Source: Pseudomonas sp. FP2196
GTDB taxonomy: Bacteria; Pseudomonadota; Gammaproteobacteria; Pseudomonadales; Pseudomonadaceae
Length of the DNA stretch: 64,000 bases
Reading direction: 5' to 3'
Assembly (NCBI RefSeq): GCF_030687715.1
Contig: NZ_CP117445.1
Coordinates: 6,100,501-6,164,500, forward strand
Shown in pieces: positions 28,172 to 39,600 of the stretch (position 1 is its first letter; each line of letters opens with the position of its first letter). The notes beneath the pieces are model-generated. The model worked only from the letters and a program-made list of their open reading frames with translations. It searched no databases and was not told the DNA's origin. The translations under genes were made by a program, and so were the position numbers.

Positions 28172-28251
28172 AAAAACAACAAGCCACGCAGAATGCGTGG
28201 CTTGTTGTAGGAAAAATGGCCGGACGTACCGGCCGAAGGCCGCGCAGTATA
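28172..28251 (-). promoter_or_regulatory. purE leader: promoter-like element and two terminator-like hairpins
   Basis: Read on the minus strand: a TATACT (28251-28246) that could be a -10 element with a poor -35; hairpin GGCCGG/CCGGCC (28234-28218) followed by ATTTTT; then a perfect 14-bp stem CAACAAGCCACGCA/TGCGTGGCTTGTTG (28207-28177) followed by TTTTT. The purE ATG is 38 bp further on with no promoter visible in between. The hairpins could attenuate purEK, or could end transcription of the LysR gene. Confidence 0.6.
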
Positions 28252-28345
28252 CCGCAAAGAAAGCAATAAACAGCCCCCGTCACGACCATCTGTCACCTGC
28301 CGCAAAAGCCCGGTTTTATTGACCTGAAGGTCAGCCAAAAAGATC

Positions 28346-28423
28346 AAAAGATCGCAACCTTCGGCAGCTCTTACAGGGGAACTCATTTCAACATGTAGGA
28401 GCTGCCGAAGGCTGCGATCTTTT
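28346..28423. repeat. REP pair, family with GATCGCAGCC core
   Basis: Inverted arms AAAAGATCGCAACCTTCGGC and the partner ending GCTGCGATCTTTT, with a loop of about 15 bp, just downstream of the LysR gene. Confidence 0.87.
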
Positions 28424-28440
28424 CCCTCAGGCACCATCCA

Positions 28441-29349
28441 TCAGGAAGCTTGTGCAGCCCCGCCTTCAAGCTTGCGCCACAACAACCGCACGTTGGCCTT
28501 GCGCACCAGCGCGCAGCGATACAGACGAATCTCCAGCGGCACATGCCATTGCGCGCCGCCGCATACGACGAGTTCGCCCCGGGCCAGTTCGGCACGCACG
28601 CTCAACTGCGGCACCCAGGCAATCCCGAGTCCTTCCAGCGCCATGCTCTTCAGGCTGTCGGCCATGGCGGTTTCGTAGATCGTGGTAAAACGCAGTTGAC
28701 GCTGACGCAGCAAACCATTCACCGAACGTCCGAGAAACGCCCCGGCGCTATACGCCAGCAGCGGCACGCTGGCGTCACCTTCCAGATCGAACAGCGGCTT
28801 GCCATCGGCATCCGCCGCGCACACCGGGAGCATTTCGGTCTGGCCCAAATGCAGCGACGGGAAGATTTCCGGGTCCATCTGCATCGCCGCATCCGGGTCA
28901 TAGAACGCCAGCATCAGGTCGCAGCCACCTTCACGCAACGCATGCACCGCGTCGCCGACGTTGGTCGCGACCAATCGCGTGGCGATGTTCAAGCCTTCAT
29001 TACGCAACTGCGCGATCCAGCGCGGGAAGAAGCCCAGCGCCAGCGAGTGCGCGGCAGCCACTTGCATCACTTCACCCTGCCCGCCTTCCAGATGATGCAG
29101 ATGGCGCAGCACTTCGCCGAGCTGTTCGACCACGGTGCGCGCGGTCACCAGAAACAGCTGCCCCGCCGCCGTCAGTTCGACTGGCGTACGCGAGCGGTTG
29201 ACCAATGTCAGCCCCAGCGCGGCTTCCAGGCTGCGGATCCGCCGACTGAACGCCGGCTGGGTCACGAAGCGTCGTTCGGCGGCCTGCGAGAAGCTGCGGG
29301 TGGCGGCCAGAGCACTGAAGTCCTCAAGCCATTTGCTTTCCAGATTCAT
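28441..29349 (-). CDS. LysR family regulator divergent from aspA
   Basis: Transcription regulator with N-terminal helix-turn-helix (LEDFSALAATRSFSQAAERR, then FVTQPAFSRRIRSLEAALG) and a periplasmic-binding-like effector domain. The ATG at 29349 is preferred over the upstream start at 29373 because GGAGG sits 5 bp before it; this gives 302 residues. It is divergent from aspA across 180 bp that contain a dyad suited to a LysR protein. The likely target is aspA; the effector is unknown. Confidence 0.86.
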   Translation of the reverse strand: MNLESKWLEDFSALAATRSFSQAAERRFVTQPAFSRRIRSLEAALGLTLVNRSRTPVELTAAGQLFLVTARTVVEQLGEVLRHLHHLEGGQGEVMQVAAAHSLALGFFPRWIAQLRNEGLNIATRLVATNVGDAVHALREGGCDLMLAFYDPDAAMQMDPEIFPSLHLGQTEMLPVCAADADGKPLFDLEGDASVPLLAYSAGAFLGRSVNGLLRQRQLRFTTIYETAMADSLKSMALEGLGIAWVPQLSVRAELARGELVVCGGAQWHVPLEIRLYRCALVRKANVRLLWRKLEGGAAQAS

Positions 29350-29416
29350 CACGTCCTCCCGGACACGCACCAAAACAGGTCACACGTCTGCCGCGCACGC
29401 GGCGTCACACGGGCAT

Positions 29417-29433
29417 TATGCCGAATGTGCATA
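29417..29433. promoter_or_regulatory. Putative LysR-type operator upstream of aspA
   Basis: TATGC-N7-GCATA is a 17-bp dyad containing a T-N11-A core, the usual LysR-type binding geometry. It lies between the divergent regulator and aspA, 97 bp upstream of the aspA ATG. Confidence 0.5.
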
Positions 29434-29529
29434 GGTCAGTGCTGAACAGCATTGGCCCAAAATTTCCTACAAGCCTAGCATTCGCAGCGTTCCGGCATCG
29501 ACCGGGTCCATATCGAGATGATTTCTATC

Positions 29530-30954
<1,425 letters not shown>

Positions 30955-31017
30955 ACCGACGTGTCGTTTGTAGCACCGCTCACCAGGTCGAGGGACTAGA
31001 CACCTCTCACCTTTTGA

Positions 31018-31051
31018 GGGCCTGGGGATCAGTCCCCAGGCCCTTTTTTTT
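31018..31051 (+). terminator. Intrinsic terminator after aspA
   Basis: GGGCCTGGGGA/TCCCCAGGCCC stem with a short loop followed by eight T residues; textbook form. Confidence 0.95.
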
Positions 31052-31100
31052 AACTTTTTCGCGGGCAGGACGTTAGATGTTTTGTGCTTTTGACACCGCC

Positions 31101-31172
31101 AAGATCGCAGCCTTCGGCAGCTCCTACATTGATTGACGTGCACCTGTAGGAGCTGCCGAAGGCTGCGATCTT
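31101..31172. repeat. REP pair, family with GATCGCAGCC core
   Basis: Inverted arms AAGATCGCAGCCTTCGGCAG and the partner ending GGCTGCGATCTT, loop about 15 bp, downstream of the aspA terminator. Confidence 0.88.
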
Positions 31173-31439
31173 TTGATTCTGCAGCACCTCGTTTCGTCGC
31201 TTGCACCACTACCGTGCAGACGGGCGCGCCACTGATCGGTATAGTGCCGCCCCTCTTCGCGTGAGCGGTCGTCGGTAACGAGGCCATAACCCATGCGAAA
31301 CCCGAACTAATAACAAACCCGCGAAATGGATCCGGGACGAAACCTTCGCCTCACCTGTTGTGCCGAGCGCAAACCGGTGTAACGCGATGTTTCAGAACAT
31401 CCAGCATTTGCTTACACAAAAAACAGCGAGGAAAAATCC
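31173..31439 (+). promoter_or_regulatory. Upstream region of the AGCS symporter gene
   Basis: About 270 bp with a possible -10 element TATAGT near 31241, which would give a leader close to 190 nt. The leader has several short self-complementary stretches (CCCG near 31300 with CGGG near 31335) but I could not match it to a known riboswitch; the glycine aptamer core often found before such symporters is not visible. A GAGGAA ribosome site precedes the ATG. Confidence 0.4.
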
Positions 31440-32891
31440 ATGCTCGAAGTCATCAACGACTTCCTCTCAGGGAAAGTACTGATCGTGCTCATTGTCGGGC
31501 TCGGTAGCTACTTCACGATTCGCTCGCGTTTCGTTCAATTGCGTCACTTTTTCCACATGTTCGCGGTGTTCCGCGACAGCCTGAAAAGCAGCGCCGGGCA
31601 ACTCAGCTCGTTCCAGGCCCTGATGCTCAGCCTCGCCGGCCGCGTTGGTGCAGGCAACATCGCCGGTGTCGGCATCGCCGTGACCCTCGGTGGTCCGGGT
31701 GCGGTGTTCTGGATGTGGGTGACCGCACTGGTCGGCATGTCCAGCAGCTTCTTCGAGTGCTCGCTCGGTCAGCTGTACAAACGCACTGACTCGGACGGCA
31801 CGTTCCGTGGCGGCCCGTCCTACTACATCCAGCACGGCTTGCAGAAGCGCTGGTTGGGTATGGTCATGGCGTTCCTGTTGCTGGTGACCTTCGGTTTCGC
31901 CTTCAACGGCCTGCAAGCTCACGCCGTGACTCACTCGCTGAACAACGCTTTCGGCCTCGACACCACTTACACCGGTCTCGGTCTGGCAGTGCTGTTGGGT
32001 CTGGTGTTCATCGGCGGGATCAAGCGCATCGCCAAGGTCGCTGACCTGCTGGTGCCGGTGAAAACCCTGGTCTACATCGGCGTGACCCTGTACGTGATCG
32101 TGCTGCAATTCGATCACGTTCCGGCGATGCTGATGACCATCGTCAAGAGCGCCTTCGGTCTCGACCAGGCCTTCGGCGGTCTGATCGGCAGCGCCATCGT
32201 CATGGGCGTGAAGCGTGGCGTATTCGCCAACGAAGCCGGTCTGGGCAGTGCGCCGAACGTGGCGGCAGTGGCTTCGGTCGAGCACCCGGTGGCACAGGGT
32301 GTGGTTCAAGCGTTCAGCGTGTTCCTCGATACCTTCGTGATCTGCACCTGCACCGCGCTGCTGATCCTGCTCTCGGGTTTCTACACCCCGGGTTTCGAAG
32401 GCGACGGCATTGCCCTGACCCAGAACTCGCTGGCCGCCGTGGTTGGTGAATGGGGCCGGATGTTTATCTCGGTTGCCTTGGCGTTGTTCGTGTTCACCTC
32501 GATCCTCTACAACTACTATCTGGGCGAGAGCAACCTGCGTTTCCTGATCGGTGAAAACCGCAAGGCGCTGATCGGCTACCGCGCACTGGTACTGGTGTTG
32601 ATCTTCTGGGGTGCCATCGAAAACCTCGGCACCGTATTCGCCTTCGCCGACATCACCATGACCATGCTGGCCTTCGTCAACCTGATCGCGCTGTTCCTGC
32701 TGTTCAAGGTCGGCATGCGCATCCTGCGTGACTACGATGACCAGCGTGCGGCTGGCATCAAGACGCCGGTGTTCGATTCGAGCAAATTCCCGGATCTGGA
32801 CCTGGACCGCAAAGCCTGGCCGGCCAACCCGCCTGCCGCTGCCGGCAAGACTGAAGCCGAGCCGCAAGGCGTACCCGCAGCGCAACGCTGA
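31440..32891 (+). CDS. Alanine/glycine:cation symporter, AGCS family
   Basis: Inner-membrane Na+-driven amino acid importer of 483 residues. Family marks: SSFQALMLSLAGRVGAGNIA near residue 60 (the substrate/Na loop), FEGGPSYYI-like (read FRGGPSYYIQHGL), and KRGVFANEAGLGSAPNVAA near 260. About ten hydrophobic segments; the last 45 residues are a hydrophilic tail rich in Pro and Ala. A strong hairpin follows. Confidence 0.93.
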   Translation: MLEVINDFLSGKVLIVLIVGLGSYFTIRSRFVQLRHFFHMFAVFRDSLKSSAGQLSSFQALMLSLAGRVGAGNIAGVGIAVTLGGPGAVFWMWVTALVGMSSSFFECSLGQLYKRTDSDGTFRGGPSYYIQHGLQKRWLGMVMAFLLLVTFGFAFNGLQAHAVTHSLNNAFGLDTTYTGLGLAVLLGLVFIGGIKRIAKVADLLVPVKTLVYIGVTLYVIVLQFDHVPAMLMTIVKSAFGLDQAFGGLIGSAIVMGVKRGVFANEAGLGSAPNVAAVASVEHPVAQGVVQAFSVFLDTFVICTCTALLILLSGFYTPGFEGDGIALTQNSLAAVVGEWGRMFISVALALFVFTSILYNYYLGESNLRFLIGENRKALIGYRALVLVLIFWGAIENLGTVFAFADITMTMLAFVNLIALFLLFKVGMRILRDYDDQRAAGIKTPVFDSSKFPDLDLDRKAWPANPPAAAGKTEAEPQGVPAAQR

Positions 32892-32899
32892 TGGGTAAA

Positions 32900-32926
32900 T
32901 GACGGGCGCATCCTCTGCGCCCGTCA
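32900..32926 (+). terminator. Terminator-like hairpin after the AGCS gene
   Basis: Perfect 11-bp stem TGACGGGCGCA/TGCGCCCGTCA with loop TCCTC. The T tract that follows is weak (GTTATTG), so efficiency is uncertain. Confidence 0.65.
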
Positions 32927-32945
32927 GTTATTGTGATGCAATACC

Positions 32946-33035
32946 TGTAGGAGCGAGCCTGCTCGCGATAGCTATCTTTCAGCCAACATCAATGTTGAAT
33001 GATGAACCGCTATCGCGAGCAGGCTCGCTCCTACA
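32946..33035. repeat. REP pair, family with GAGCCTGCTCGCGA core
   Basis: Perfect 27-bp arms, left TGTAGGAGCGAGCCTGCTCG onward and its reverse complement at 33009-33035, about 36 bp apart. It ends 25 bp before the ansA start. Confidence 0.9.
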
Positions 33036-33060
33036 ATGTCATCTCTCGTGGAGACCTAAG

Positions 33061-34065
33061 ATGATTGCCAATTCCTATCCTGCCGCCCAAAACGTCATGG
33101 TGCTCTATACCGGTGGCACCATCGGCATGCAGGCCAGCGCCAATGGCCTGGCCCCGGCGTCCGGTTTTGAAACGCGGATGCGCGAGTACCTGCACAGCCA
33201 GCCTGATCTGGTAGTGCCGCAGTGGCGCTTTCGCGAGATGTCGCCGCTGATCGACAGCGCCAACATGACGCCATCCTATTGGCAGCAATTGCGTGAAGCA
33301 GTAGTCGACGCCGTCGATGTGCAAGGCTGCGACAGCGTGCTGATCCTGCACGGCACCGACACCCTGGCTTACAGCGCCGCGGCCATGAGCTTCCAACTGC
33401 TCGGCCTGCACGCCCGTGTGTGCTTCACCGGTTCCATGCTACCGGCTGGCGTCACTGACAGCGACGCCTGGGAAAACCTCGGCGGCGCACTGGTTGCTCT
33501 CGGCCAAGGCCTGGCGCCGGGTGTGCACCTGTACTTTCACGGCGAACTGCTGGCGCCAACCCGTTGCGCGAAAGTGCGCAGCTTCGGACGTCACCCGTTC
33601 AAACGTCTGGAGCGTCAGGGCGGCGGTGTGAAAGCCACATCGATCCCGGCGGCGTTGCATTACAACCAGCCAAAACAATTGGCGAAAGTTGCCGTGCTGC
33701 CGCTGTTTCCCGGCATCGGCGCCGAGATCATCGACGGCCTGCTCGACAGCGGCGTTCAGGGTCTGGTGCTGGAGTGCTACGGCAGCGGCACCGGGCCGAG
33801 CGACAATCCTGAATTCCTCGTCAGCCTCGGCCGTGCGCGGGATAACGGTGTGGTGGTGGTTGCGGTCACGCAGTGCCACGAAGGCGGTGTCGAGCTGGAT
33901 GTGTATGAGGCGGGTAGCCGTTTGCGTGGCGTTGGTGTGTTGTCCGGCGGCGGCATGACCCGTGAGGCAGCGTTTGGCAAGTTGCACGGCCTGCTCGGTG
34001 CTGACCTTGAAACTCAGGAAGTGCGCCGACTGATCGAACTCGATCTGTGTGGTGAGCTGGTCTGA
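33061..34065 (+). CDS. ansA: Asparaginase (type I-like)
   Basis: Hydrolyses asparagine to aspartate and ammonia. The ATG at 33061 has GGAGA just upstream and gives 334 residues; the frame's 54-codon upstream extension runs through the REP pair and is rejected. Both active-site Thr motifs are present: VLYTGGTIGM near residue 18 and LHGTDTLAYSAAAMSF near residue 100. No signal peptide, so cytoplasmic. Its product feeds AspA, encoded two genes upstream. Confidence 0.9.
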   Translation: MIANSYPAAQNVMVLYTGGTIGMQASANGLAPASGFETRMREYLHSQPDLVVPQWRFREMSPLIDSANMTPSYWQQLREAVVDAVDVQGCDSVLILHGTDTLAYSAAAMSFQLLGLHARVCFTGSMLPAGVTDSDAWENLGGALVALGQGLAPGVHLYFHGELLAPTRCAKVRSFGRHPFKRLERQGGGVKATSIPAALHYNQPKQLAKVAVLPLFPGIGAEIIDGLLDSGVQGLVLECYGSGTGPSDNPEFLVSLGRARDNGVVVVAVTQCHEGGVELDVYEAGSRLRGVGVLSGGGMTREAAFGKLHGLLGADLETQEVRRLIELDLCGELV

Positions 34066-34078
34066 CACCCAACATCTC

Positions 34079-34160
34079 CTGTAGGAGCTGCCGAAGGCTG
34101 CGATCTTTTGATTTGGTTTTTCAGGATCAAAAGATCGCAGCCTTCGGCAGCTCCTACAGG
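34079..34160. repeat. REP pair, family with GATCGCAGCC core
   Basis: Arms of about 34 bp at 34079-34112 and 34126-34160, perfect or nearly so, starting CCTGTAGGAGCTGCCGAAGG. Loop about 13 bp. Confidence 0.9.
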
Positions 34161-34218
34161 AGGGCGATAGGCACACAACTTGCTCCCATTTCCAGCATCC
34201 CCAGGCTGGAAGACGCTG

Positions 34219-35214
34219 ATGCTCCACTCCCACCTCACCACCCTCAACGCCGTCTCGCTGATTCTCAACACCTTCAACGCCGAAGGCTTGTCGAGCGAGG
34301 CGCTGCTGGCTGGCAGCGGCATCAATGCGGCGGATCTGGCCCGTGCCGACACGCGCATCACCACCAATCAAGAGATGCAGGTCTGCGCCAATGCTGTCGC
34401 GCTCAAGCACGACATCGGCCTGGAGCTGGGGCGGCGCATGCACGTTTCCTGCTACGGCATGCTCGGTTACGCGCTGCTCACCTGTGCCACCTTCGGTGAC
34501 GCTTTGCGTCTGGCGATCCGTTATCCGGCGCTGTTGGGAACACTTTTCGAGCTGAGCCTGGAAGACGATGGCGAGCGCGTCTGGTTCGTCGCCGCCGACT
34601 ATCGCGAGAGCCCGGCGATGGCGGTGTTCAATGCCGAATTTTGCCTCGTTTCGCTCAAAGTCATTTGCGATGACTTGCTCGGTCATCCGCTGCCGTTGCT
34701 GGCCACACGCTTCGAACACGCCGCGCCGGACTACCGCGACCGCTACGCCGAGCACTTCGCCAGCCCGCTGCACTTCGCCGCCAAGGACAACGCGTTCGCC
34801 TTCGACCGACACTGGCTCGATCAACCGCTGCCGCTGGCAGATGCCATCACTCATCAAGCCATGGCCGAACGTTGCCGCAAGCAGAACCTCGAGTTCACCG
34901 GGCGTCAGGCCTGGCTCGGGCGCATCCGTCAGTTGCTCAGCGCCCAGTTGAACGCGGCGCCGGGGCTGGAAGGATTGGCGCAGCAGATGAAATGCTCGCC
35001 ACGCACGCTGCGCCGCCACCTCAAGGACATGGGCAGCAGTTATCAGGAACTGCTCGACGAACTGCGCTTCGAGCGGGCCAAGCAGATGTTGTGTGAGGAT
35101 CAACTACCGATCTATCGCATCGCTGAAACCCTGGGCTTCAGCGAGACTGCGAGTTTCCGCCATGCATTCGTGCGCTGGAGCGGCGTGGCGCCGAGTCAGT
35201 TCCGGCCGCATTGA
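34219..35214 (+). CDS. AraC family regulator
   Basis: Transcription regulator of 331 residues. The ATG at 34219 is chosen for its GGAAGA site; the frame begins at 34180. The N-terminal 190 residues match the arabinose-binding-like domain of OruR/ArgR-type AraC proteins (YGMLGYALLTCATFGDALRL). The C-terminal double helix-turn-helix includes CSPRTLRRHLKDMGSSYQEL and IAETLGFSETASFRHAFVRW. The gene downstream encodes an amidohydrolase of polyamine type, a possible target (inference). Confidence 0.88.
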   Translation: MLHSHLTTLNAVSLILNTFNAEGLSSEALLAGSGINAADLARADTRITTNQEMQVCANAVALKHDIGLELGRRMHVSCYGMLGYALLTCATFGDALRLAIRYPALLGTLFELSLEDDGERVWFVAADYRESPAMAVFNAEFCLVSLKVICDDLLGHPLPLLATRFEHAAPDYRDRYAEHFASPLHFAAKDNAFAFDRHWLDQPLPLADAITHQAMAERCRKQNLEFTGRQAWLGRIRQLLSAQLNAAPGLEGLAQQMKCSPRTLRRHLKDMGSSYQELLDELRFERAKQMLCEDQLPIYRIAETLGFSETASFRHAFVRWSGVAPSQFRPH

Positions 35215-35251
35215 TTGTTAGCCTTGCCTCAATCTGTGCAACACAAAACCC

Positions 35252-35341
35252 TGTGGGAGCTGGCTTGCCAGCGATAACGACGGCACAGCCAACATTGAAG
35301 TTGCCTGACACTCAACTATCGCTGGCAAGCCAGTTCCCACA
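35252..35341. repeat. REP pair, family with GGCTTGCCAGCGAT core
   Basis: Inverted arms TGTGGGAGCTGGCTTGCCAG and CTGGCAAGCCAGTTCCCACA about 50 bp apart, between the AraC gene and the amidohydrolase gene. Confidence 0.87.
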
Positions 35342-35501
35342 AGGTGGGTTTTCATGTCGACTCCTGATCCAGGCTTGAGGGGCCAATTGCGGTCAGCATT
35401 TTTGGCCAGATCAATCCCCTTTTGGCCTTTCCTGCCGTTCTCCGAATCGCCTCGCGCCGCAACACTTGGGGCAACCGATTCAGCCCTGCGGAGAACAACA
35501 A

Positions 35502-36530
35502 ATGCTGACGATCTACTCGGACGATCACCACCTGCACCATGGCCGCTGCGAATTGATCGATGGCCAGCTAAAGCCTTGCTTCGAGATGCCATCGCGTGCC
35601 GATCATGTGCTGCAACGGGTGCAGCACCAAGACCTGGGCCCGGTCGAGGCGCCGAAGGATTTCGGCCTCGAGCCGATCGCCCGTATCCACAGCCGCGATT
35701 ATCTGGATTTCTTCAAAGGTGCGTGGGCGCGCTGGACTGAATTCAACACCGACGGCGACTTGCTGCCCTACACTTGGCCGGCGCGCACATTGCGTGCGAT
35801 CAAGCCGACCAGCCTGCACGGTCAGCTCGGTTACTACAGCTTCGACGGCGGCGCGCCGATCACCGCCGGCACCTGGCAAGCAGCGTACAGCGCAGCGCAG
35901 GTGGCCCTGACGGCGCAAGCGGCGATTCAGGGTGGTGCGCGCAGTGCCTTCGCCCTCTGCCGTCCACCGGGGCACCACGCCGCCAGCGACTTGATGGGTG
36001 GTTATTGCTACCTCAACAATGCTGCCATTGCCGCGCAGGCGTTCCTCGATCAGGGCCATAAAAAAGTCGCGATCCTCGACGTCGACTATCACCACGGCAA
36101 CGGCACGCAGTCGATTTTCTATGAGCGCAGCGATGTGTTGTTCACCTCGATTCATGGCCACCCGGAAGCGGAATTCCCGTTCTTCCTCGGCTATGACGAT
36201 GAGCACGGCGAAGGCGACGGAGAGGGTTTCAACTTCAACTATCCGCTGCCGGCCGGCTCTGGCTGGGATGCATGGTGCGCAGCGCTGGATCAGGCCTGCA
36301 ACGAGATCGACAGCTACGGCGCCGACATCATCGTCGTATCGCTGGGTGTCGACACCTTCAAGGATGATCCGATCTCGCAATTCAAACTCGACAGCCCGGA
36401 TTATCTGGCGATGGGCAAGCGCATTGCCGCCCTTGGCAAACCGACCCTGTTCGTCATGGAGGGCGGCTACGCCGTGGAAGAAATCGGCATCAACGCGGTG
36501 AACGTCCTCGAAGGATTTGAAAACCCGTAG
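35502..36530 (+). CDS. Histone deacetylase-family protein, probable acetylpolyamine amidohydrolase
   Basis: A zinc hydrolase of the HDAC superfamily. The ATG at 35502 follows GGAGAA and gives 342 residues. Catalytic features: CRPPGHHAASD near 150, the Zn site ILDVDYHHGNGTQ near 190, SLGVDTFKDDP near 285, and MEGGYAVEEIG near 315. The N terminus (MLTIYSDDHHLHHGRCELID) and length match the acetylpolyamine amidohydrolases of P. aeruginosa (AphA/AphB), which remove acetyl groups from putrescine or cadaverine derivatives. The substrate is inferred from that resemblance. Confidence 0.85.
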   Translation: MLTIYSDDHHLHHGRCELIDGQLKPCFEMPSRADHVLQRVQHQDLGPVEAPKDFGLEPIARIHSRDYLDFFKGAWARWTEFNTDGDLLPYTWPARTLRAIKPTSLHGQLGYYSFDGGAPITAGTWQAAYSAAQVALTAQAAIQGGARSAFALCRPPGHHAASDLMGGYCYLNNAAIAAQAFLDQGHKKVAILDVDYHHGNGTQSIFYERSDVLFTSIHGHPEAEFPFFLGYDDEHGEGDGEGFNFNYPLPAGSGWDAWCAALDQACNEIDSYGADIIVVSLGVDTFKDDPISQFKLDSPDYLAMGKRIAALGKPTLFVMEGGYAVEEIGINAVNVLEGFENP

Positions 36531-36546
36531 AGAGCAACGCAAGCGC

Positions 36547-36575
36547 AAAAGACCCGCACTCGCGGGTCTTTTTTT
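36547..36575 (+). terminator. Intrinsic terminator after the amidohydrolase gene
   Basis: AAAAGACCCGC/GCGGGTCTTTTTTT hairpin with loop ACTC and seven T residues. Confidence 0.93.
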
Positions 36576-36678
36576 GCCCGCAACATTTATGTACCGCACA
36601 CCGCCACAACGTGACCTCTACTTTGCCCTGATATGACGCCCTCGTGGCGCGCCTCTTTCGTCAGATCAGGAATTGCCC

Positions 36679-39600
36679 ATGCCCGAATCTTCCATGCCCA
36701 GCCCCGTTGATGTAGTGACACAACTGGTGACCGGCCCTTCATTGCGCGAAGTCGCCTCGAAAACGCTGCAACCGGCGCTCAAGACACTGTACCCGACCCT
36801 GCACATTGATCCGCAACAGGCCATGGTGGTGACACCAACGTGGGTCATCAAAGGCGAGCAAGTCGCGCCCGGCCGCGAGCAGATCGAATCTCTGACCGAT
36901 GTTCTGGTGCGACTCGCGCTGAGCGGCACCACGGTGACGTACCTCGACGGCGAGCACTTTCTGACCTTGCATCCCGGCCGGTCGGCAATCCAGCTGCCAG
37001 TGAAGATCGACGCGGTCGGCCGCCTGCTCAATGAATTTGCCCCTTTGATGTTCGTCGCCTTCAAAGAACAACATATCGCTTACTGGGGCACCTTCATCGC
37101 CCCGGATCGGGCGCGCTGGCAGCAAATGTCGGACGCCCTGCGCAACCTGTGGAACGTCGACGCCCGCCCGGGCTGGGATGCCGATCAGCAGGCCATGGCC
37201 CATGCCGTTTTCAACGCCCCGGACAAGCAACAGCGCTTGCCCGATGACAAATACAAGACCCGCGCCTGCCTGATTGACCTCGATCAGGGCGAAGCAGACG
37301 CAGAAGAAGGCAAGCACCTGACCCTGCTGGACTGCGCAGTGCTGATCGGTACCGTCGGACAGCGCACCATGATCCTGACCTATTCAGTGATCCATGGTTT
37401 CCAGACGTTCGACTCGCTGGATGAACTCGGCGAAGCACTGCCGCGCAAATTCTGGCAAAAAAAATCTGGTAGCAGGCTCAAATGGCGGCTAGTGGAGCCG
37501 CAAGGCAACTTTTTCGACCACCAGGCCTGCACACTGATCGCACTGGAAGGTGACGCACTTGGGGAAATCAATTTCTTCGAGGGCTCGACGTTCGATCAGC
37601 TCTACCCTCACACCGGCAAACCCCGGCAACCACCGCCGAACCTCAAGCCCCATATCGATCGTATGCGTGCGATGCTGCCTTCCTGGCTGGATGAAGCCGC
37701 GCCCGCTGACCAGGCCGCCTATAGTCGTTATCTGTTGGACCTGACGGTTTTGCAGCATTCGAACAAGGGCAAGTCGTTTCAGGAGCAGATTGCCAGCCTT
37801 CAGACATTTACTCGCGATGCCCTGAGCCGCCAAATGCTCAAGGATCACCCGACTGCAACCGGTCTGAAAATCGACAATATCGAAATCAGCATTGCCAGCC
37901 TGGAGGTGTGGGGCACGTTCGTCCTGCCGGGCAATATTCAAATCAAAAGCCTGTCGCTGATTGAGCTCGCCCTGCAAAACCTCGCGGGTCTGCCACTGGG
38001 CAATAAAACCGTGCGCTACAAGGACGACAGTGCCCTGCCGGACTGGATGACCGTGACTTACCTCGAACAACTGGTGAGCACTGTCGATATCGGCAAAACC
38101 TACCCGGCGCACCTGAAAAAGCTGCTGGTCGACGACGCCGTGCAAGCGGCTGCCCTGCAGCAGCTTTATACCCGCCAGTTGGCCATCGAACTGCCGCTGT
38201 TGGCGCTGCAACACAAGGTGCGTGGCGAAGCAGGCATTGACGAACTCGGTTACCGCTATGTCGTTGCCGCTCTGGACAGCCATGCCGAGGCGCGTCAGGT
38301 CAATGGGCAGGAGATCGTTATCCGGCCGCTTGCGTTCGCGGCCCATCGTGCGAGTTCAGGAGCCGATACCGTGACCAACATGTTCGTCATCGGCCCGCGC
38401 GACGCGGACAAAGGCCCCTGCGTGCTTTACCGACCGCTGTTCCAAATGGCACTGATTCAATACCCCAGCCACGCCAACCTGCTGTATGCGATACAGCATT
38501 CCCGGCAACTGCGTGAATCGGTTCTGGCCTGGTTGCCGGACGATGTGCGATTCAACTACAGCCAGTTCGTGTTTACCGCCAAACTGCCGTCGGTGTGGAC
38601 GGTTCCGCAACTGTTGGTCAACCCGCTCACCGCCCTCGACATGTCCGGCCCTGTCACACTCGGCGCTGCAGTGATCGAAAGCGATATCCTGGCGACACTG
38701 CACACCACCAACGTTCAGGCAGTCATCACCCAGGCCGATCGCCAGTCCGTCTCCAATGCTGAAGCACGCTGGGCCAGCCTCAAGCGCGGCGGCTGGATGC
38801 TATTCAATGCAGCATTACCGTTTCTGGGCCGCAGTGTTGGCACGGCGGCATGGATATGGCAGATCATGGACGACTTGCAGGAGATCGGCGACGTCGCCAA
38901 TCAAGAGTCCGGCAAGGTTGCCTGGAAGGCGGTGGCCGATATTTTTCTTGCACTGGGTATGGTGCTCGCGCATCGCGCGGCAGTTGGCGACAGGCCTCCC
39001 CCCGAATCGACCTATGTGTTTCCAGAAGAAGAACCCCAGGCCACAACGCCACACCCCACACTGATCAAACCGCAGCACTTGCCCGATGTCACCGGCGCCG
39101 AATTACCCACCGCCCATGAGTCCTCCGTCAACGCCCTCGCCGCGCTCCTGCGTTCGCCCCTCGCGCTGACCACCCTGCTCGACAGCTTTAATATTGCCAA
39201 GCCCGCAGGACTCGGTGATGCGGCCAGTACAGGCCAGCATCAACACCTCTATGCACACCAGAACAAATGGTATGCCCCGGTCGGCAAACGCTGGTTTGAA
39301 GTGCAGATCAATGACAACGCAGACGTGCAGATCGTCGACTCGCGCCATCAATCGTCGTTGGCAGGCCCGTTGCTGACACACACCGCCGGAGGTCAATGGG
39401 TGGTCGACCTTCGCTTGCGCCTGCGCGGAGGCGGGCTACGCAATCGCCGTCAAGAAGCCAAAAGCAAAAGCGAAAAGCTGGCTAAAAAAATCGCCACCGA
39501 CCTCGAAGCTTTCGACCTGACGATGGACGATAAACAGTCCCAACTCGACCAGGCCCATAGTGCAATGGCCAGTGCCCAGCCACAAACCAGCGCAACGGCA

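Noticed and set aside
31250..31439. Glycine riboswitch before the AGCS symporter
   Set aside because: The conserved aptamer core and tandem arrangement could not be found by eye.
33439..35103. A 554-codon minus-strand frame across ansA and the AraC gene
   Set aside because: It runs through a REP pair and opposes two genes with clear family motifs.
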